NCBI RefSeq assembly: GCF_014333425.1
Contig: NZ_JACRYT010000036.1
Location: 1 to 9,330, forward strand
Reading direction: 5' to 3'
Source: Zhenpiania hominis
GTDB lineage: Bacteria > Bacillota > Clostridia > Peptostreptococcales > Anaerovoracaceae
DNA length: 9,330 nt
Shown here: in pieces, positions 1 to 5,768 of the stretch
How the letters are laid out: the number at the start of each line of letters is the position of its first letter
Numbering within the stretch: the stretch's first letter is position 1
The notes under the pieces: generated by a model
Database searches by the model: none
What the model was told of the DNA's origin: nothing
What the model saw: the letters and a program-made list of their open reading frames with translations, nothing else
Translations under genes and position numbers: made by a program

Positions 1-118
1 GCAGACCACGGTTATCCAGCATCCGGTAATGCTGGTTCTGAAATCGGATGCAGTGTCCACAGTCTACCGTGCGTTCGTTTAATACCGCAAGAATCAGATT
101 GATGGTTTCATCTGAGGG
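1..118 (-). pseudogene. C-terminal part of an interrupted resident transposase gene
   Basis: Read on the minus strand from 118 to 1, this stretch is one open frame. It starts P-S-D-E-T and continues with L-N-E-R-T-V-D-C-G-H and then R-M-L-D-N-R-G-L, and it leaves the window still open. The pattern matches the region after the DDE core of the IS copies' own transposase, which has R-K-T-D, then F-K-N-R-C-F-R-I-L-D-R-G at residues 333-354. It is therefore a divergent relative in the IS1202/ISNCY-like group. The first 17 bases read (118-102) are the duplicated target. The missing upstream coding part lies at the other end of the window (9212-9330), 9 kb away, so the gene is broken by the composite element. 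The family call rests on my alignment by eye. Confidence 0.75.
102..118 (+). repeat. Left copy of 17-bp target-site duplication
   Basis: ATGGTTTCATCTGAGGG sits directly against the left IS terminus (TGTCAATAAC from 119). The same 17 bases follow the right terminus at 9212-9228 with no mismatch. The base before this copy (G101) differs from the base before the other (A9211, the IS end), which fixes the length at 17. Long duplications of this sort are known for the IS1202-like transposase group and exceed those of most DDE insertion sequences. Confidence 0.9.
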
Positions 119-132
119 TGTCAATAACTTTT

Positions 133-181
133 GAAAATGTCACTTTTTAATCCTAAGTTTCACTCGAGAAAATGTCACTTT
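133..181 (+). repeat. Subterminal 14-bp direct repeat in the IS left end (left copy)
   Basis: GAAAATGTCACTTT occurs at 133-146 and again at 168-181, 35 bp apart (about 3.3 helical turns). The right IS end, read inward, has related blocks (GATAATGTCTCC and GATTCTGTCTCTTT). These are best read as paired transposase-binding sites at each end. The same arrangement occurs in the right copy at 7718-7731 and 7753-7766. Confidence 0.65.
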
Positions 182-207
182 CATAAAAGGGCTTTTGCCC
201 TTTTATG
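182..207. terminator. Perfect 11-bp hairpin at the transposase 3' end (left copy)
   Basis: Arms CATAAAAGGGC (182-192) and GCCCTTTTATG (197-207) pair perfectly around a TTTT loop. The TAA stop of the transposase is within the second arm. The GC core followed by TTTT on either strand suggests a bidirectional terminator that ends the transposase message and limits transcription entering from outside the IS. Confidence 0.7.
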
Positions 208-1552
208 AAGCTGATTGCTGCTTCTCAAAAAACAGTTCATACAAAAATTTAAGTGAAAGATTATAATCCTCCATCCACCAGATGGCTTTCCATTCATCAC
301 TGCTATGGCGCAGCTGCAAATGCGGTTCTACGGCTGTCCGTACTTTTTTGGGAACCTTTTTACTGGCGTTTTTATTTTGGGGTTTCAGGTAACGGATTGT
401 GTCGTAAATCTTACCATTGTACGCCACCCGGATACCAAAACGCGGGTTTATCAACACAGTGATTTCGCGGCGGGCATTGATGATCGGGAATCCCCGGTCT
501 AAAATCCGGAAACAGCGGTTCTTGAAAGAAAAGGTTCCGGCAGCATCTGTCTTCCGAGTATGCTTCACGCAAAGAATGGAATCCAGGTCAATCCCTTTTG
601 ATAAAGGAACAAAAATGGATTCTGCTTCCGGAGTGACAGAGAACTTCTGATTGAAGAGTTTCCGGTATTCGGTTTCCAGAAAACGGTTTGCTTCTGACAG
701 AGTTTTGATGCCCCGCTTTGCGAACTCAACAGGAAGCCTGCTCTGCAGAGTCGCCCATAAGCGTTCGATGCGTCCTTTTGCCTGAGGCGTTTTTGCAAAG
801 ATGAGGTCAATCCCCAGTTCATGCATGGAACGGCCAAACTGGGTCAGATGGACGGTTTTGCCGGCGATCAGTTCATCTACCGTAAGCTTTCCCGTCTTAG
901 GAGAACGGAAGATGGTATGATTGTCCGAATAAACGGTCTGGGGAATACCGAAGTCCATGCAGCATTGGTGCATGGTTTCCAGATAACCATAGAGGCATTC
1001 ATTCTGCGTAAGGAAAAGGCCGACGACCTGCCCGGTAGCATCATCGATGGCGCCGTGGAGGGCGTATTTAACACTGCCGCCGAACCATTCATAAGGAGTG
1101 GCATCGATCTGGATGAGCTGTCCGGGATGAGGTTTGCGTTTCCGGCGGTGGGTACGGTGACGAATTTTTTTCTTTTTAGGGCTTTCAAAACCTGCATTTT
1201 TTAGTATACTGGAAAGAGCAGAGTAGGAAAGAGAGATTCCAAAGTCTGCTAAGAGAATATCTTTGAAATGGAGGAAGTTGACCCCAGAGAATTCCGGGCG
1301 GGAAAAAATCTTAAGGACAGCTTCCTTCGTTTCATCTGAAACAGCGTGAGCAGGTTTTCTACCGGTATTTTTATGGATGAGGGATTCAGCGCCAGAGGTA
1401 AGGACTCCTTTCTTTAAACGTGTAATCTGGCGGGTAGAAAGACCTAAGAGTTCAGCGGCCTGTTGTCTGGAAATAGACTTGTCGATGAAACGGTTGATGA
1501 CAGTAAGAGTTTTCAGTTGTTCCTGTGACAATGTAATTTTACCTTCTTTCAT
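203..1552 (-). CDS. DDE transposase of the left IS copy
   Basis: A 449-residue transposase that cuts and joins the IS ends. Residues 8-55 form an N-terminal helix-turn-helix (S-R-Q-Q-A-A-E-L-L-G-L-S-T-R-Q-I-T-R-L), as expected for end recognition. Residues 126-141 are a strongly basic patch. The RNase-H-like catalytic core follows, with D150 in L-I-Q-I-D-A-T-P, D210 in V-Y-S-D-N-H-T-I-F, and E263 in G-R-I-E-R-L-W-A-T-L-Q. The C-terminal domain (about 320-390) looks like the beta-rich domain that follows the core in IS481/Mu-type enzymes. The frame is intact and should be active. There is no good Shine-Dalgarno upstream of the ATG at 1552, and a promoter placed very close suggests a nearly leaderless transcript. 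The TAA stop (205-203) lies inside a hairpin. The protein is the same as that of the second copy. Confidence 0.93.
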   Translation of the reverse strand: MKEGKITLSQEQLKTLTVINRFIDKSISRQQAAELLGLSTRQITRLKKGVLTSGAESLIHKNTGRKPAHAVSDETKEAVLKIFSRPEFSGVNFLHFKDILLADFGISLSYSALSSILKNAGFESPKKKKIRHRTHRRKRKPHPGQLIQIDATPYEWFGGSVKYALHGAIDDATGQVVGLFLTQNECLYGYLETMHQCCMDFGIPQTVYSDNHTIFRSPKTGKLTVDELIAGKTVHLTQFGRSMHELGIDLIFAKTPQAKGRIERLWATLQSRLPVEFAKRGIKTLSEANRFLETEYRKLFNQKFSVTPEAESIFVPLSKGIDLDSILCVKHTRKTDAAGTFSFKNRCFRILDRGFPIINARREITVLINPRFGIRVAYNGKIYDTIRYLKPQNKNASKKVPKKVRTAVEPHLQLRHSSDEWKAIWWMEDYNLSLKFLYELFFEKQQSAS

Positions 1553-1561
1553 AGCTTTTAT

Positions 1562-1589
1562 AGAATATCAAAAAGAGACAGAATCTCAA
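1562..1589 (-). promoter_or_regulatory. Candidate transposase promoter, nearly leaderless (left copy)
   Basis: On the minus strand TTGAGA (1589-1584) and TATTCT (1567-1562) are separated by 16 bp. Transcription would then start near 1555, only about 3 bases before the ATG at 1552. That fits the missing Shine-Dalgarno site. Neither box is a perfect consensus, so this is tentative. Confidence 0.4.
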
Positions 1590-1626
1590 GTGAATCCTAA
1601 GGAGACATTATCACAAGTTAATAACA

Positions 1627-1643
1627 TAATCTTCTTTGTGAAA
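1627..1643 (+). repeat. Inner 17-bp flank of the left IS (old duplication, left half)
   Basis: TAATCTTCTTTGTGAAA directly follows the right terminus of the left IS copy. It matches 7687-7703, which directly precedes the left terminus of the right IS copy, at 15 of 17 positions. The only differences are TT here versus CC there. Its length equals that of the outer duplication, so it is read as a remnant of the target duplication made when a single IS first entered the cargo DNA. Confidence 0.65.
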
Positions 1644-1644
1644 T

Positions 1645-1673
1645 TTGACACGGTTTCTTAAATAATGTAAAAT
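1645..1673 (+). promoter_or_regulatory. Strong sigma-70-type promoter for the LuxR regulator
   Basis: A perfect -35 box TTGACA (1645-1650), a 17-bp spacer and TAAAAT (1668-1673) give a near-consensus promoter with transcription starting near 1680. This would leave a leader of about 145 nt before the TTG start at 1825. The promoter lies wholly in cargo DNA. The left IS ends only 18 bp upstream of the -35 box, so the IS replaces whatever upstream element the promoter once had. Confidence 0.7.
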
Positions 1674-1694
1674 TTAATACCAACATTTTAAATT

Positions 1695-1764
1695 TGCGTT
1701 CATGTTGAAAAAATTTGTATTGCAGACTTTGATATGTATGAACGTAGCCTTCCGTCAAGTCTGC
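1695..1764 (+). promoter_or_regulatory. Structured leader of the regulator mRNA: two interleaved stems
   Basis: Two inverted repeats interlock within the predicted leader. Stem 1 pairs 1695-1705 with 1736-1746. Its core CGTTCAT/ATGAACG is perfect and is extended by an A-U and three G-U pairs. Stem 2 pairs GCAGACTT (1722-1729) perfectly with AAGTCTGC (1757-1764). Because the arms interleave, the stems would form either an H-type pseudoknot or two alternative structures. I do not recognise it as a known riboswitch class. The stem 2 arms could instead be a DNA operator for autoregulation. Confidence 0.35.
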
Positions 1765-1812
1765 TAAAAAGCACTTGCAAAGAAACGTAATGATCTATGA
1801 TTTAATAATATT

Positions 1813-1828
1813 GGGAGGTATGAGTTGA
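1813..1828 (+). promoter_or_regulatory. Ribosome binding site with a two-codon ORF overlapping the TTG start
   Basis: GGGAGGT (1813-1819) is followed at once by ATG AGT TGA (1820-1828). The TGA shares two bases with the TTG start of the regulator (1825-1827). The ATG is only 1-2 nt from the Shine-Dalgarno core, too close for normal initiation. The TTG has better spacing and is taken as the real start. Confidence 0.6.
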
Positions 1829-2589
1829 CTATTGAACTTTTGAACAAGGAATGGGACTTTATAAACCAGATTTCTCTGAAGATCCATGCCAGTGAAGACC
1901 GGGAGGAAATGGTAAACAATGTTTTTTCTTTTCTTCAAAATTTGATCAGTTTTGATTATGCGTCCTTTTACTTGTATAATAACGGAAATGCCGTATGTCC
2001 GGTAGGCTATAATTTCAGCCAAGAAGAACTGCTTTCTTATATTAACGGGTGGGAAGCTTATGATCCTTTTAAACCTTTGAGGACATTGCTCTGCGATTAC
2101 AGCCACCCGGCAATTCGGGCGAATGAATATGTGTTCAAAAAAGCGGCCGATGAAGAAGAATACTATAAACTCTGGCAAATAAAAGACATAAAATATTCAA
2201 TTTTTGCCGGGTTGGGGTATAATTCCACGATATTGGGTTCAATCAGCCTTTATCGCAAAGAAAGTAGCGATAAAGATTTCTCTGACAGAGATTTGAAAAT
2301 CATGAATCTACTGAAATCTCACATTAATATTTGGCTGTGGAGAGATCAGAAACATAGCGAGCTAGAAACCGTATTACCCGGTACGTTATATGAAATGAAG
2401 AAACAGTACCATCTTACAGACAGAGAGTTGGAAGTAATCGGGTTATGGCGCGAGGGATTCACAGATAAAGAGATATGCGAACGTATTTCCATTTCTCTAA
2501 ATACCTTGAAAAAACATATCAGTAATGTATTTGGAAAGTTAAATATTAATAGTCGTGTGGAACTATTAAAAAAATTCCCAAAAGATTAA
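1825..2589 (+). CDS. LuxR-family transcriptional regulator with GAF-like sensor half
   Basis: A 254-residue DNA-binding regulator. Residues 196-250 are a clear LuxR/FixJ-type helix-turn-helix: L-T-D-R-E-L-E-V-I, then G-F-T-D-K-E-I-C-E-R-I-S-I-S, then N-T-L-K-K-H-I-S-N-V-F-G-K-L. Residues about 8-165 look like a GAF- or autoinducer-domain-type alpha/beta sensor (F-D-Y-A-S-F-Y-L-Y, then S-I-F-A-G-L-G-Y, then G-S-I-S-L-Y-R). There is no receiver-domain phosphorylation site and no membrane segment, so a soluble ligand sensor is likely. The start is the TTG at 1825, 5 nt after GGGAGGT (1813-1819); the nearer ATG at 1820 is closed after two codons. It has its own promoter and terminator and stands upstream of the hydrolase/transporter operon in the same direction. 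That suggests it controls the operon in response to the substrate, but the ligand is unknown. Confidence 0.85.
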   Translation: MTIELLNKEWDFINQISLKIHASEDREEMVNNVFSFLQNLISFDYASFYLYNNGNAVCPVGYNFSQEELLSYINGWEAYDPFKPLRTLLCDYSHPAIRANEYVFKKAADEEEYYKLWQIKDIKYSIFAGLGYNSTILGSISLYRKESSDKDFSDRDLKIMNLLKSHINIWLWRDQKHSELETVLPGTLYEMKKQYHLTDRELEVIGLWREGFTDKEICERISISLNTLKKHISNVFGKLNINSRVELLKKFPKD

Positions 2590-2603
2590 ATTAATACGTA
2601 CAG

Positions 2604-2655
2604 AAAAAAGGCAGTCATGCGAGTGTGGCAACATACTCAGGTGGCTGCCTTTTTT
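2604..2655. terminator. Strong hairpin terminator after the regulator
   Basis: AAAAAAGGCAG (2604-2614) pairs perfectly with CTGCCTTTTTT (2645-2655). The helix extends through wobble pairs and a small internal loop to a second stem (2621-2627 with 2632-2638) closed by a GCAA tetraloop of the GNRA type. Runs of A before and T after make it work in both directions. It begins 14 nt after the regulator's stop and insulates the regulator from the operon. Confidence 0.88.
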
Positions 2656-2764
2656 GTTTGAAAGAACGAAGGGATACTTTATTAGAAGTATGTATTGTTA
2701 TACAAAAGAAGTAGAATAGCAAAAATAAATGATTGAATTATCAGAAAAATACAACTAATCGGTG

Positions 2765-2792
2765 TTTTGGAAAAATATATTTGCTTTATAAT
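2765..2792 (+). promoter_or_regulatory. Candidate promoter of the hydrolase/transporter operon
   Basis: A perfect TATAAT at 2787-2792 lies 45 bp before the GTG start at 2838. The best -35 candidate, TTTTGG (2765-2770) with 16-bp spacing, is poor. A weak -35 next to a perfect -10 is what is expected of an activator-dependent promoter, consistent with control by the adjacent LuxR-type protein. Start of transcription would be near 2799. Confidence 0.45.
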
Positions 2793-2795
2793 TTT

Positions 2796-2805
2796 TGTTA
2801 TAACA
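2796..2805. promoter_or_regulatory. Palindrome TGTTATAACA at the operon's predicted transcription start
   Basis: TGTTATAACA is a perfect 10-bp palindrome just downstream of the TATAAT box. A near copy, TGTTATACA, is at 2696-2704, about 100 bp upstream. The pair could be regulator-binding sites, one at the start point and one upstream. The region is AT-rich, so chance occurrence is possible. Confidence 0.3.
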
Positions 2806-2837
2806 GGGAGTTAAAAATAAAAAAGGAGAAAACGATT

Positions 2838-4466
2838 GTGAAGGCAGATGTAATTTTAAAAAGCAGGGCGGTTTTTGACGCTGTACGACGAGAACCCTGT
2901 GAAGGGTTTGTCGCGGTGGCAGGAAATAAGATCGCCGCGGTAGGAAACGATCAGAATGTCATGAACCGGCTAACGGGTAGAAAAACAGAAATTATTGATT
3001 GTGGAAATCGGCTGATCATCCCCGGACTTATTGATGCGCACATGCATTTTTTTAATGGGATTTTTCAAAACAGTCCATATATGTGCAGAGAACTATTTGA
3101 TTGTAAATCAGCAAAAGAATGCGTTCAGACCGTTGACAGATTTGCAAAACAGCATCCCGATTACAAACGGATTTCCGCAATCGGCTGGTATATTCCGGAT
3201 TGGGAGGATAAAACATATCCCCACAAAAGGATGCTTGATGCAATCGAACCAGAGAGGCCCGTATATTTAATGTGCGCGGATGGGCATTCTTTCTGGCTCA
3301 ACTCGAAAGCATTAGAAGAATGCGGTGTTGATCCTGATAAGCAACTTTTGTGCGGGACAATTGAAACTGATAGCGATGGAGAAGTTAATGGGTTGCTGCA
3401 TGAAATGGATGCATGTTCCATATGCGCTGCAAAAGCCCAGGAACTCCCACAGCAGGAAGCCAGACAGATGATTTTGAATTTCGTTTGTGAACTTTCTAAA
3501 AAAGGGATCACGGCAGTTACTGATATGGCCATCCAACTGGAACCAACTCCGATTCCCGGGGAATTGATGACGCTATCAGAATTAGAAAATGAGGGAAGTC
3601 TTCATGTAAGATTAGCACTCTATCCAAGCCTTGGTATTACAGATGATTTTTCCATCGCCAGGGAATACAGAAACCGATTCTGCTCTGACAAACTTTATGT
3701 GGGAGGGCTGAAGTCTTTCGTTGATGGTGTACACGGAAATTATACGGCGTTATTGCTGGAACCTTACGCAGACGATCCCAATCGACAGGGAAAGTCTTGT
3801 TTTCCATATGAAATTTACGAAAAACAGGTTGCTGCCGCTAATAAAGAGGGATTCGGCGTTAAACTCCATTGTACGGGCGAAGGAGCGTCAGAACTTGCGC
3901 TTGATGCTTTTGAGATGTCCCGAAAAGCCAATGGAAATATAGATGTGAGAAATTCTATAGAACACGCGGAAACTCTCCGCTATCCGCAGTTTGAGAGATT
4001 CAGACGGTTGAATGTGACAGCGACTATGCAGCCGTCGCACCTTATGGCTGTTGGTAACGGATTGAAACGAAAAGTGGGGGAACAGCGCGCGCAATACGAA
4101 TATGCTTTGAAAACAATGCTTTCCCATGATGTAAATGTGGCATTTAGTTCGGACTATCCGGTAGCGCCTTTTGATCCGCTGCTTTCGATCTACTTTGCGG
4201 TTACCCGATGCGATAAGCAGGGAAATCCGATAGATGAGATAAATCAAAATATTACTTTGGAACAAGCGCTGAAAGCGTACACTTATGGAAGTGCTTATTG
4301 CATTCACGCTGAGGATAAGCTTGGCACGTTGGAACCTGGGAAACTGGCAGATATAGTTGTATTTAATCAAAATCTTTTTGAGCTGGAGCCAAAAGAATGG
4401 CTGAATGCCAAAATTGATCTGACAATGATGGACGGAGAAATCGTATATAAAAGTGAGGAATTTTAG
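2838..4466 (+). CDS. YtcJ/AepA-like amidohydrolase (Amidohydro_3), paralogue A
   Basis: A 542-residue, probably cytoplasmic metal-dependent hydrolase of the amidohydrolase superfamily. Members cleave amide, formamide or related C-N bonds; this substrate is unknown. Visible in order: N-terminal beta segment (K-A-D-V-I-L-K-S), metal-binding H68-x-H70 in I-D-A-H-M-H, D-G-H150 with W-L-N-S, candidate bridging K292 in L-K-S-F-V-D-G, H344 in K-L-H-C-T-G-E, H376 in S-I-E-H-A, catalytic D439 in F-S-S-D-Y-P, and the C-terminal G-K-L-A-D-I-V-V-F return strand. The frame is open back to an ATG at 2733. However, GTG 2838 has AGGAG (2824-2828) 9 nt upstream and lines up with residue V2 of paralogue B, while the extra 35 residues look non-homologous. 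First gene of an operon; the MFS gene starts 16 nt after its stop. Confidence 0.88.
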   Translation: MKADVILKSRAVFDAVRREPCEGFVAVAGNKIAAVGNDQNVMNRLTGRKTEIIDCGNRLIIPGLIDAHMHFFNGIFQNSPYMCRELFDCKSAKECVQTVDRFAKQHPDYKRISAIGWYIPDWEDKTYPHKRMLDAIEPERPVYLMCADGHSFWLNSKALEECGVDPDKQLLCGTIETDSDGEVNGLLHEMDACSICAAKAQELPQQEARQMILNFVCELSKKGITAVTDMAIQLEPTPIPGELMTLSELENEGSLHVRLALYPSLGITDDFSIAREYRNRFCSDKLYVGGLKSFVDGVHGNYTALLLEPYADDPNRQGKSCFPYEIYEKQVAAANKEGFGVKLHCTGEGASELALDAFEMSRKANGNIDVRNSIEHAETLRYPQFERFRRLNVTATMQPSHLMAVGNGLKRKVGEQRAQYEYALKTMLSHDVNVAFSSDYPVAPFDPLLSIYFAVTRCDKQGNPIDEINQNITLEQALKAYTYGSAYCIHAEDKLGTLEPGKLADIVVFNQNLFELEPKEWLNAKIDLTMMDGEIVYKSEEF

Positions 4467-4482
4467 AAGGAAGGAGTTTATT

Positions 4483-5754
4483 ATGAAATCGTTCTCGTTT
4501 AAAGATGAAAATGGAAAGTTTTACTATGGATGGTGGATCGTTTTAGCGGCATCAATTGTAACAGGTTTTGTATACAGCGGGATCGTCTCCGTAACCGGTG
4601 CCTTTATGCTGCCGGTTACACAGGATTTGGGGTTATCTGTGACAGCGTATTCCTTTTATCTAACTATTTCCAGTATAACAGGAATTGTTACACTGGCGCT
4701 CATATCAAAATATTTAAATGAAAGGCATATTAAAAAAATTATGATTATCGCGGGGCTGATCGGAGTAATTTCTTTCCTCGGGTTTGCTATGGCGCAAAAC
4801 GTATGGATGTTCTATATTTTTTCGATACCTCAGGGATTTTGCTTTGCGGCTATGACGATGACGCCCTGTCAGCTTCTGGTCTCCAACTGGTTTGGAGAAA
4901 AGGCAAAAGGAAGAGCTATTGCCGCAATGCTTACGATTATGAATCTCATTTATATCGGGGAGCTTAATTTGCTGAATCTGATAATCGGCAATATGGGGTG
5001 GAGGGCCGGATATTTGACACTTGCGGCATGTGTGGCGTTTTCTGTTCTGGTAGCGGCAAAAATAATTGTTTGGAGTCCTGAAAAAAAAGGAATTTCAAGA
5101 GTTGGAGATGCGGATGAGGGTGAGCTTGCAAAGGCGCAATCACTGGTATCAAAAGGAATTGACTTTCGCGTTGCTATAAGAAAACCTATTACCTGGTTGG
5201 TTCTTCTATCGTGTACACTGGCAGTAATCGCCTCCAGTTCCATCCTGCAGCATGCGATTCCGACCATGGTGGTCAGCGGGTTTTCTCCGACTCAGGCAAC
5301 GGGTATTATTTCCGCCTTATCTCTTGTTATGATCGTTACAGGACCGTTTATCGGATATATCTGTGATAAATTCCGTTTATCCATAGCGGCAGTAGGATCC
5401 GCTCTATGCTTTGCCGGATCGGCAGCAGGATTGTCACTGCTGAGCGTCTCAAAGAACGCGGTAGTAATCTATGCAGTTTTATATACCTTTGGCGTTGCGA
5501 CGGTTAATATTATTTCCCCTCTTTTAATGAACTATATGTACGGAGAAAAAGATATGCCTCGCTTTATAGGCTATATTAATATTTTTATTGCTGTAGGGGG
5601 AGCCTTCGGAGCCGCTGGTCTTGCGGCCCTTTATGAATACTTTGGTTCCTATCAAATCCCTTGGATGATTATGGCGGGAGTTCTGGTTCTTGTTGCGGTT
5701 ATCAGAGGAATCAGCACTTCTAAAAACAGGAAATATACACCGGATGAATCGTAA
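4483..5754 (+). CDS. MFS transporter, oxalate/formate-antiporter-like
   Basis: A 423-residue inner-membrane carrier with about 12 hydrophobic segments in two halves of six, separated by a charged central loop near residues 200-230. The opening Y-Y-G-W-W-I-V and the motif N-W-F-G-E-K-A-K-G-R-A-I after the fourth segment resemble the oxalate/formate antiporter and monocarboxylate-type MFS branch. G-Y-I-C-D-K-F-R in the second half is the MFS loop motif; its first-half counterpart (S-K-Y-L-N-E-R-H) is degenerate. ATG 4483 is chosen because AAGGAG ends 6 nt upstream; the frame is open ten codons further but that start overlaps the hydrolase. It lies 16 nt after paralogue A and 14 nt before paralogue B. 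Uptake or exchange of the hydrolases' substrate or product is a context-based inference. Confidence 0.87.
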   Translation: MKSFSFKDENGKFYYGWWIVLAASIVTGFVYSGIVSVTGAFMLPVTQDLGLSVTAYSFYLTISSITGIVTLALISKYLNERHIKKIMIIAGLIGVISFLGFAMAQNVWMFYIFSIPQGFCFAAMTMTPCQLLVSNWFGEKAKGRAIAAMLTIMNLIYIGELNLLNLIIGNMGWRAGYLTLAACVAFSVLVAAKIIVWSPEKKGISRVGDADEGELAKAQSLVSKGIDFRVAIRKPITWLVLLSCTLAVIASSSILQHAIPTMVVSGFSPTQATGIISALSLVMIVTGPFIGYICDKFRLSIAAVGSALCFAGSAAGLSLLSVSKNAVVIYAVLYTFGVATVNIISPLLMNYMYGEKDMPRFIGYINIFIAVGGAFGAAGLAALYEYFGSYQIPWMIMAGVLVLVAVIRGISTSKNRKYTPDES

Positions 5755-5768
5755 GGAGGTTTAAAGCA

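Larger units (their letters stand above)
119..1626 (-). mobile_element. Left IS copy, IS1202/ISNCY-like, 1,508 bp
   Basis: The termini begin TGT and end ACA. The outer 23 bases of the two ends (119-141, and 1626-1604 read on the minus strand) form imperfect inverted repeats with 19 of 23 matches. A second, more internal block is also shared between the ends: TTCACTCGAGA at 158-168 with TTCACTTGAGA on the minus strand at the other end. The element holds a single transposase gene that nearly fills it. The family is called from the transposase (HTH plus a DDE core with the Q-I-D-A-T, Y-S-D-N-H and G-R-I-E-R-L-W motifs) and from the 17-bp duplication. An IS481-related label is the main alternative. 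Confidence 0.88.

Noticed and set aside
877..1197. Other minus-strand frames in the transposase region, including 565-837 and the copies at +7,585
   Set aside because: They overlap the intact transposase in another frame. The full-length frame is uninterrupted, so no programmed frameshift is needed.
821..1204. 127-codon frame on the plus strand inside the IS (also 8406-8789)
   Set aside because: It is antisense to the conserved catalytic core of the transposase and has no family likeness; it is a shadow of the real gene.
1649..1674. Possible Xer/dif-like site (TAATGTAAAAT resembles a XerD arm), considered because IS1202-like elements can insert beside Xer sites
   Set aside because: The opposite arm matches poorly and the 6-bp central spacer is absent; the bases are better explained as a promoter.
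2733..2837. Longer N-terminus for hydrolase A from ATG 2733
   Set aside because: The added residues have no counterpart in paralogue B, there is no ribosome site there, and the stretch contains the TATAAT box and predicted transcription start.
3888..4370. 160-codon minus-strand frame under hydrolase A
   Set aside because: It is antisense to the conserved metal-site region of hydrolase A, with no recognisable product.
4453..4482. Longer N-terminus for the MFS protein from ATG 4453
   Set aside because: It would overlap hydrolase A by 14 bases, and the good Shine-Dalgarno (4470-4476) serves ATG 4483.
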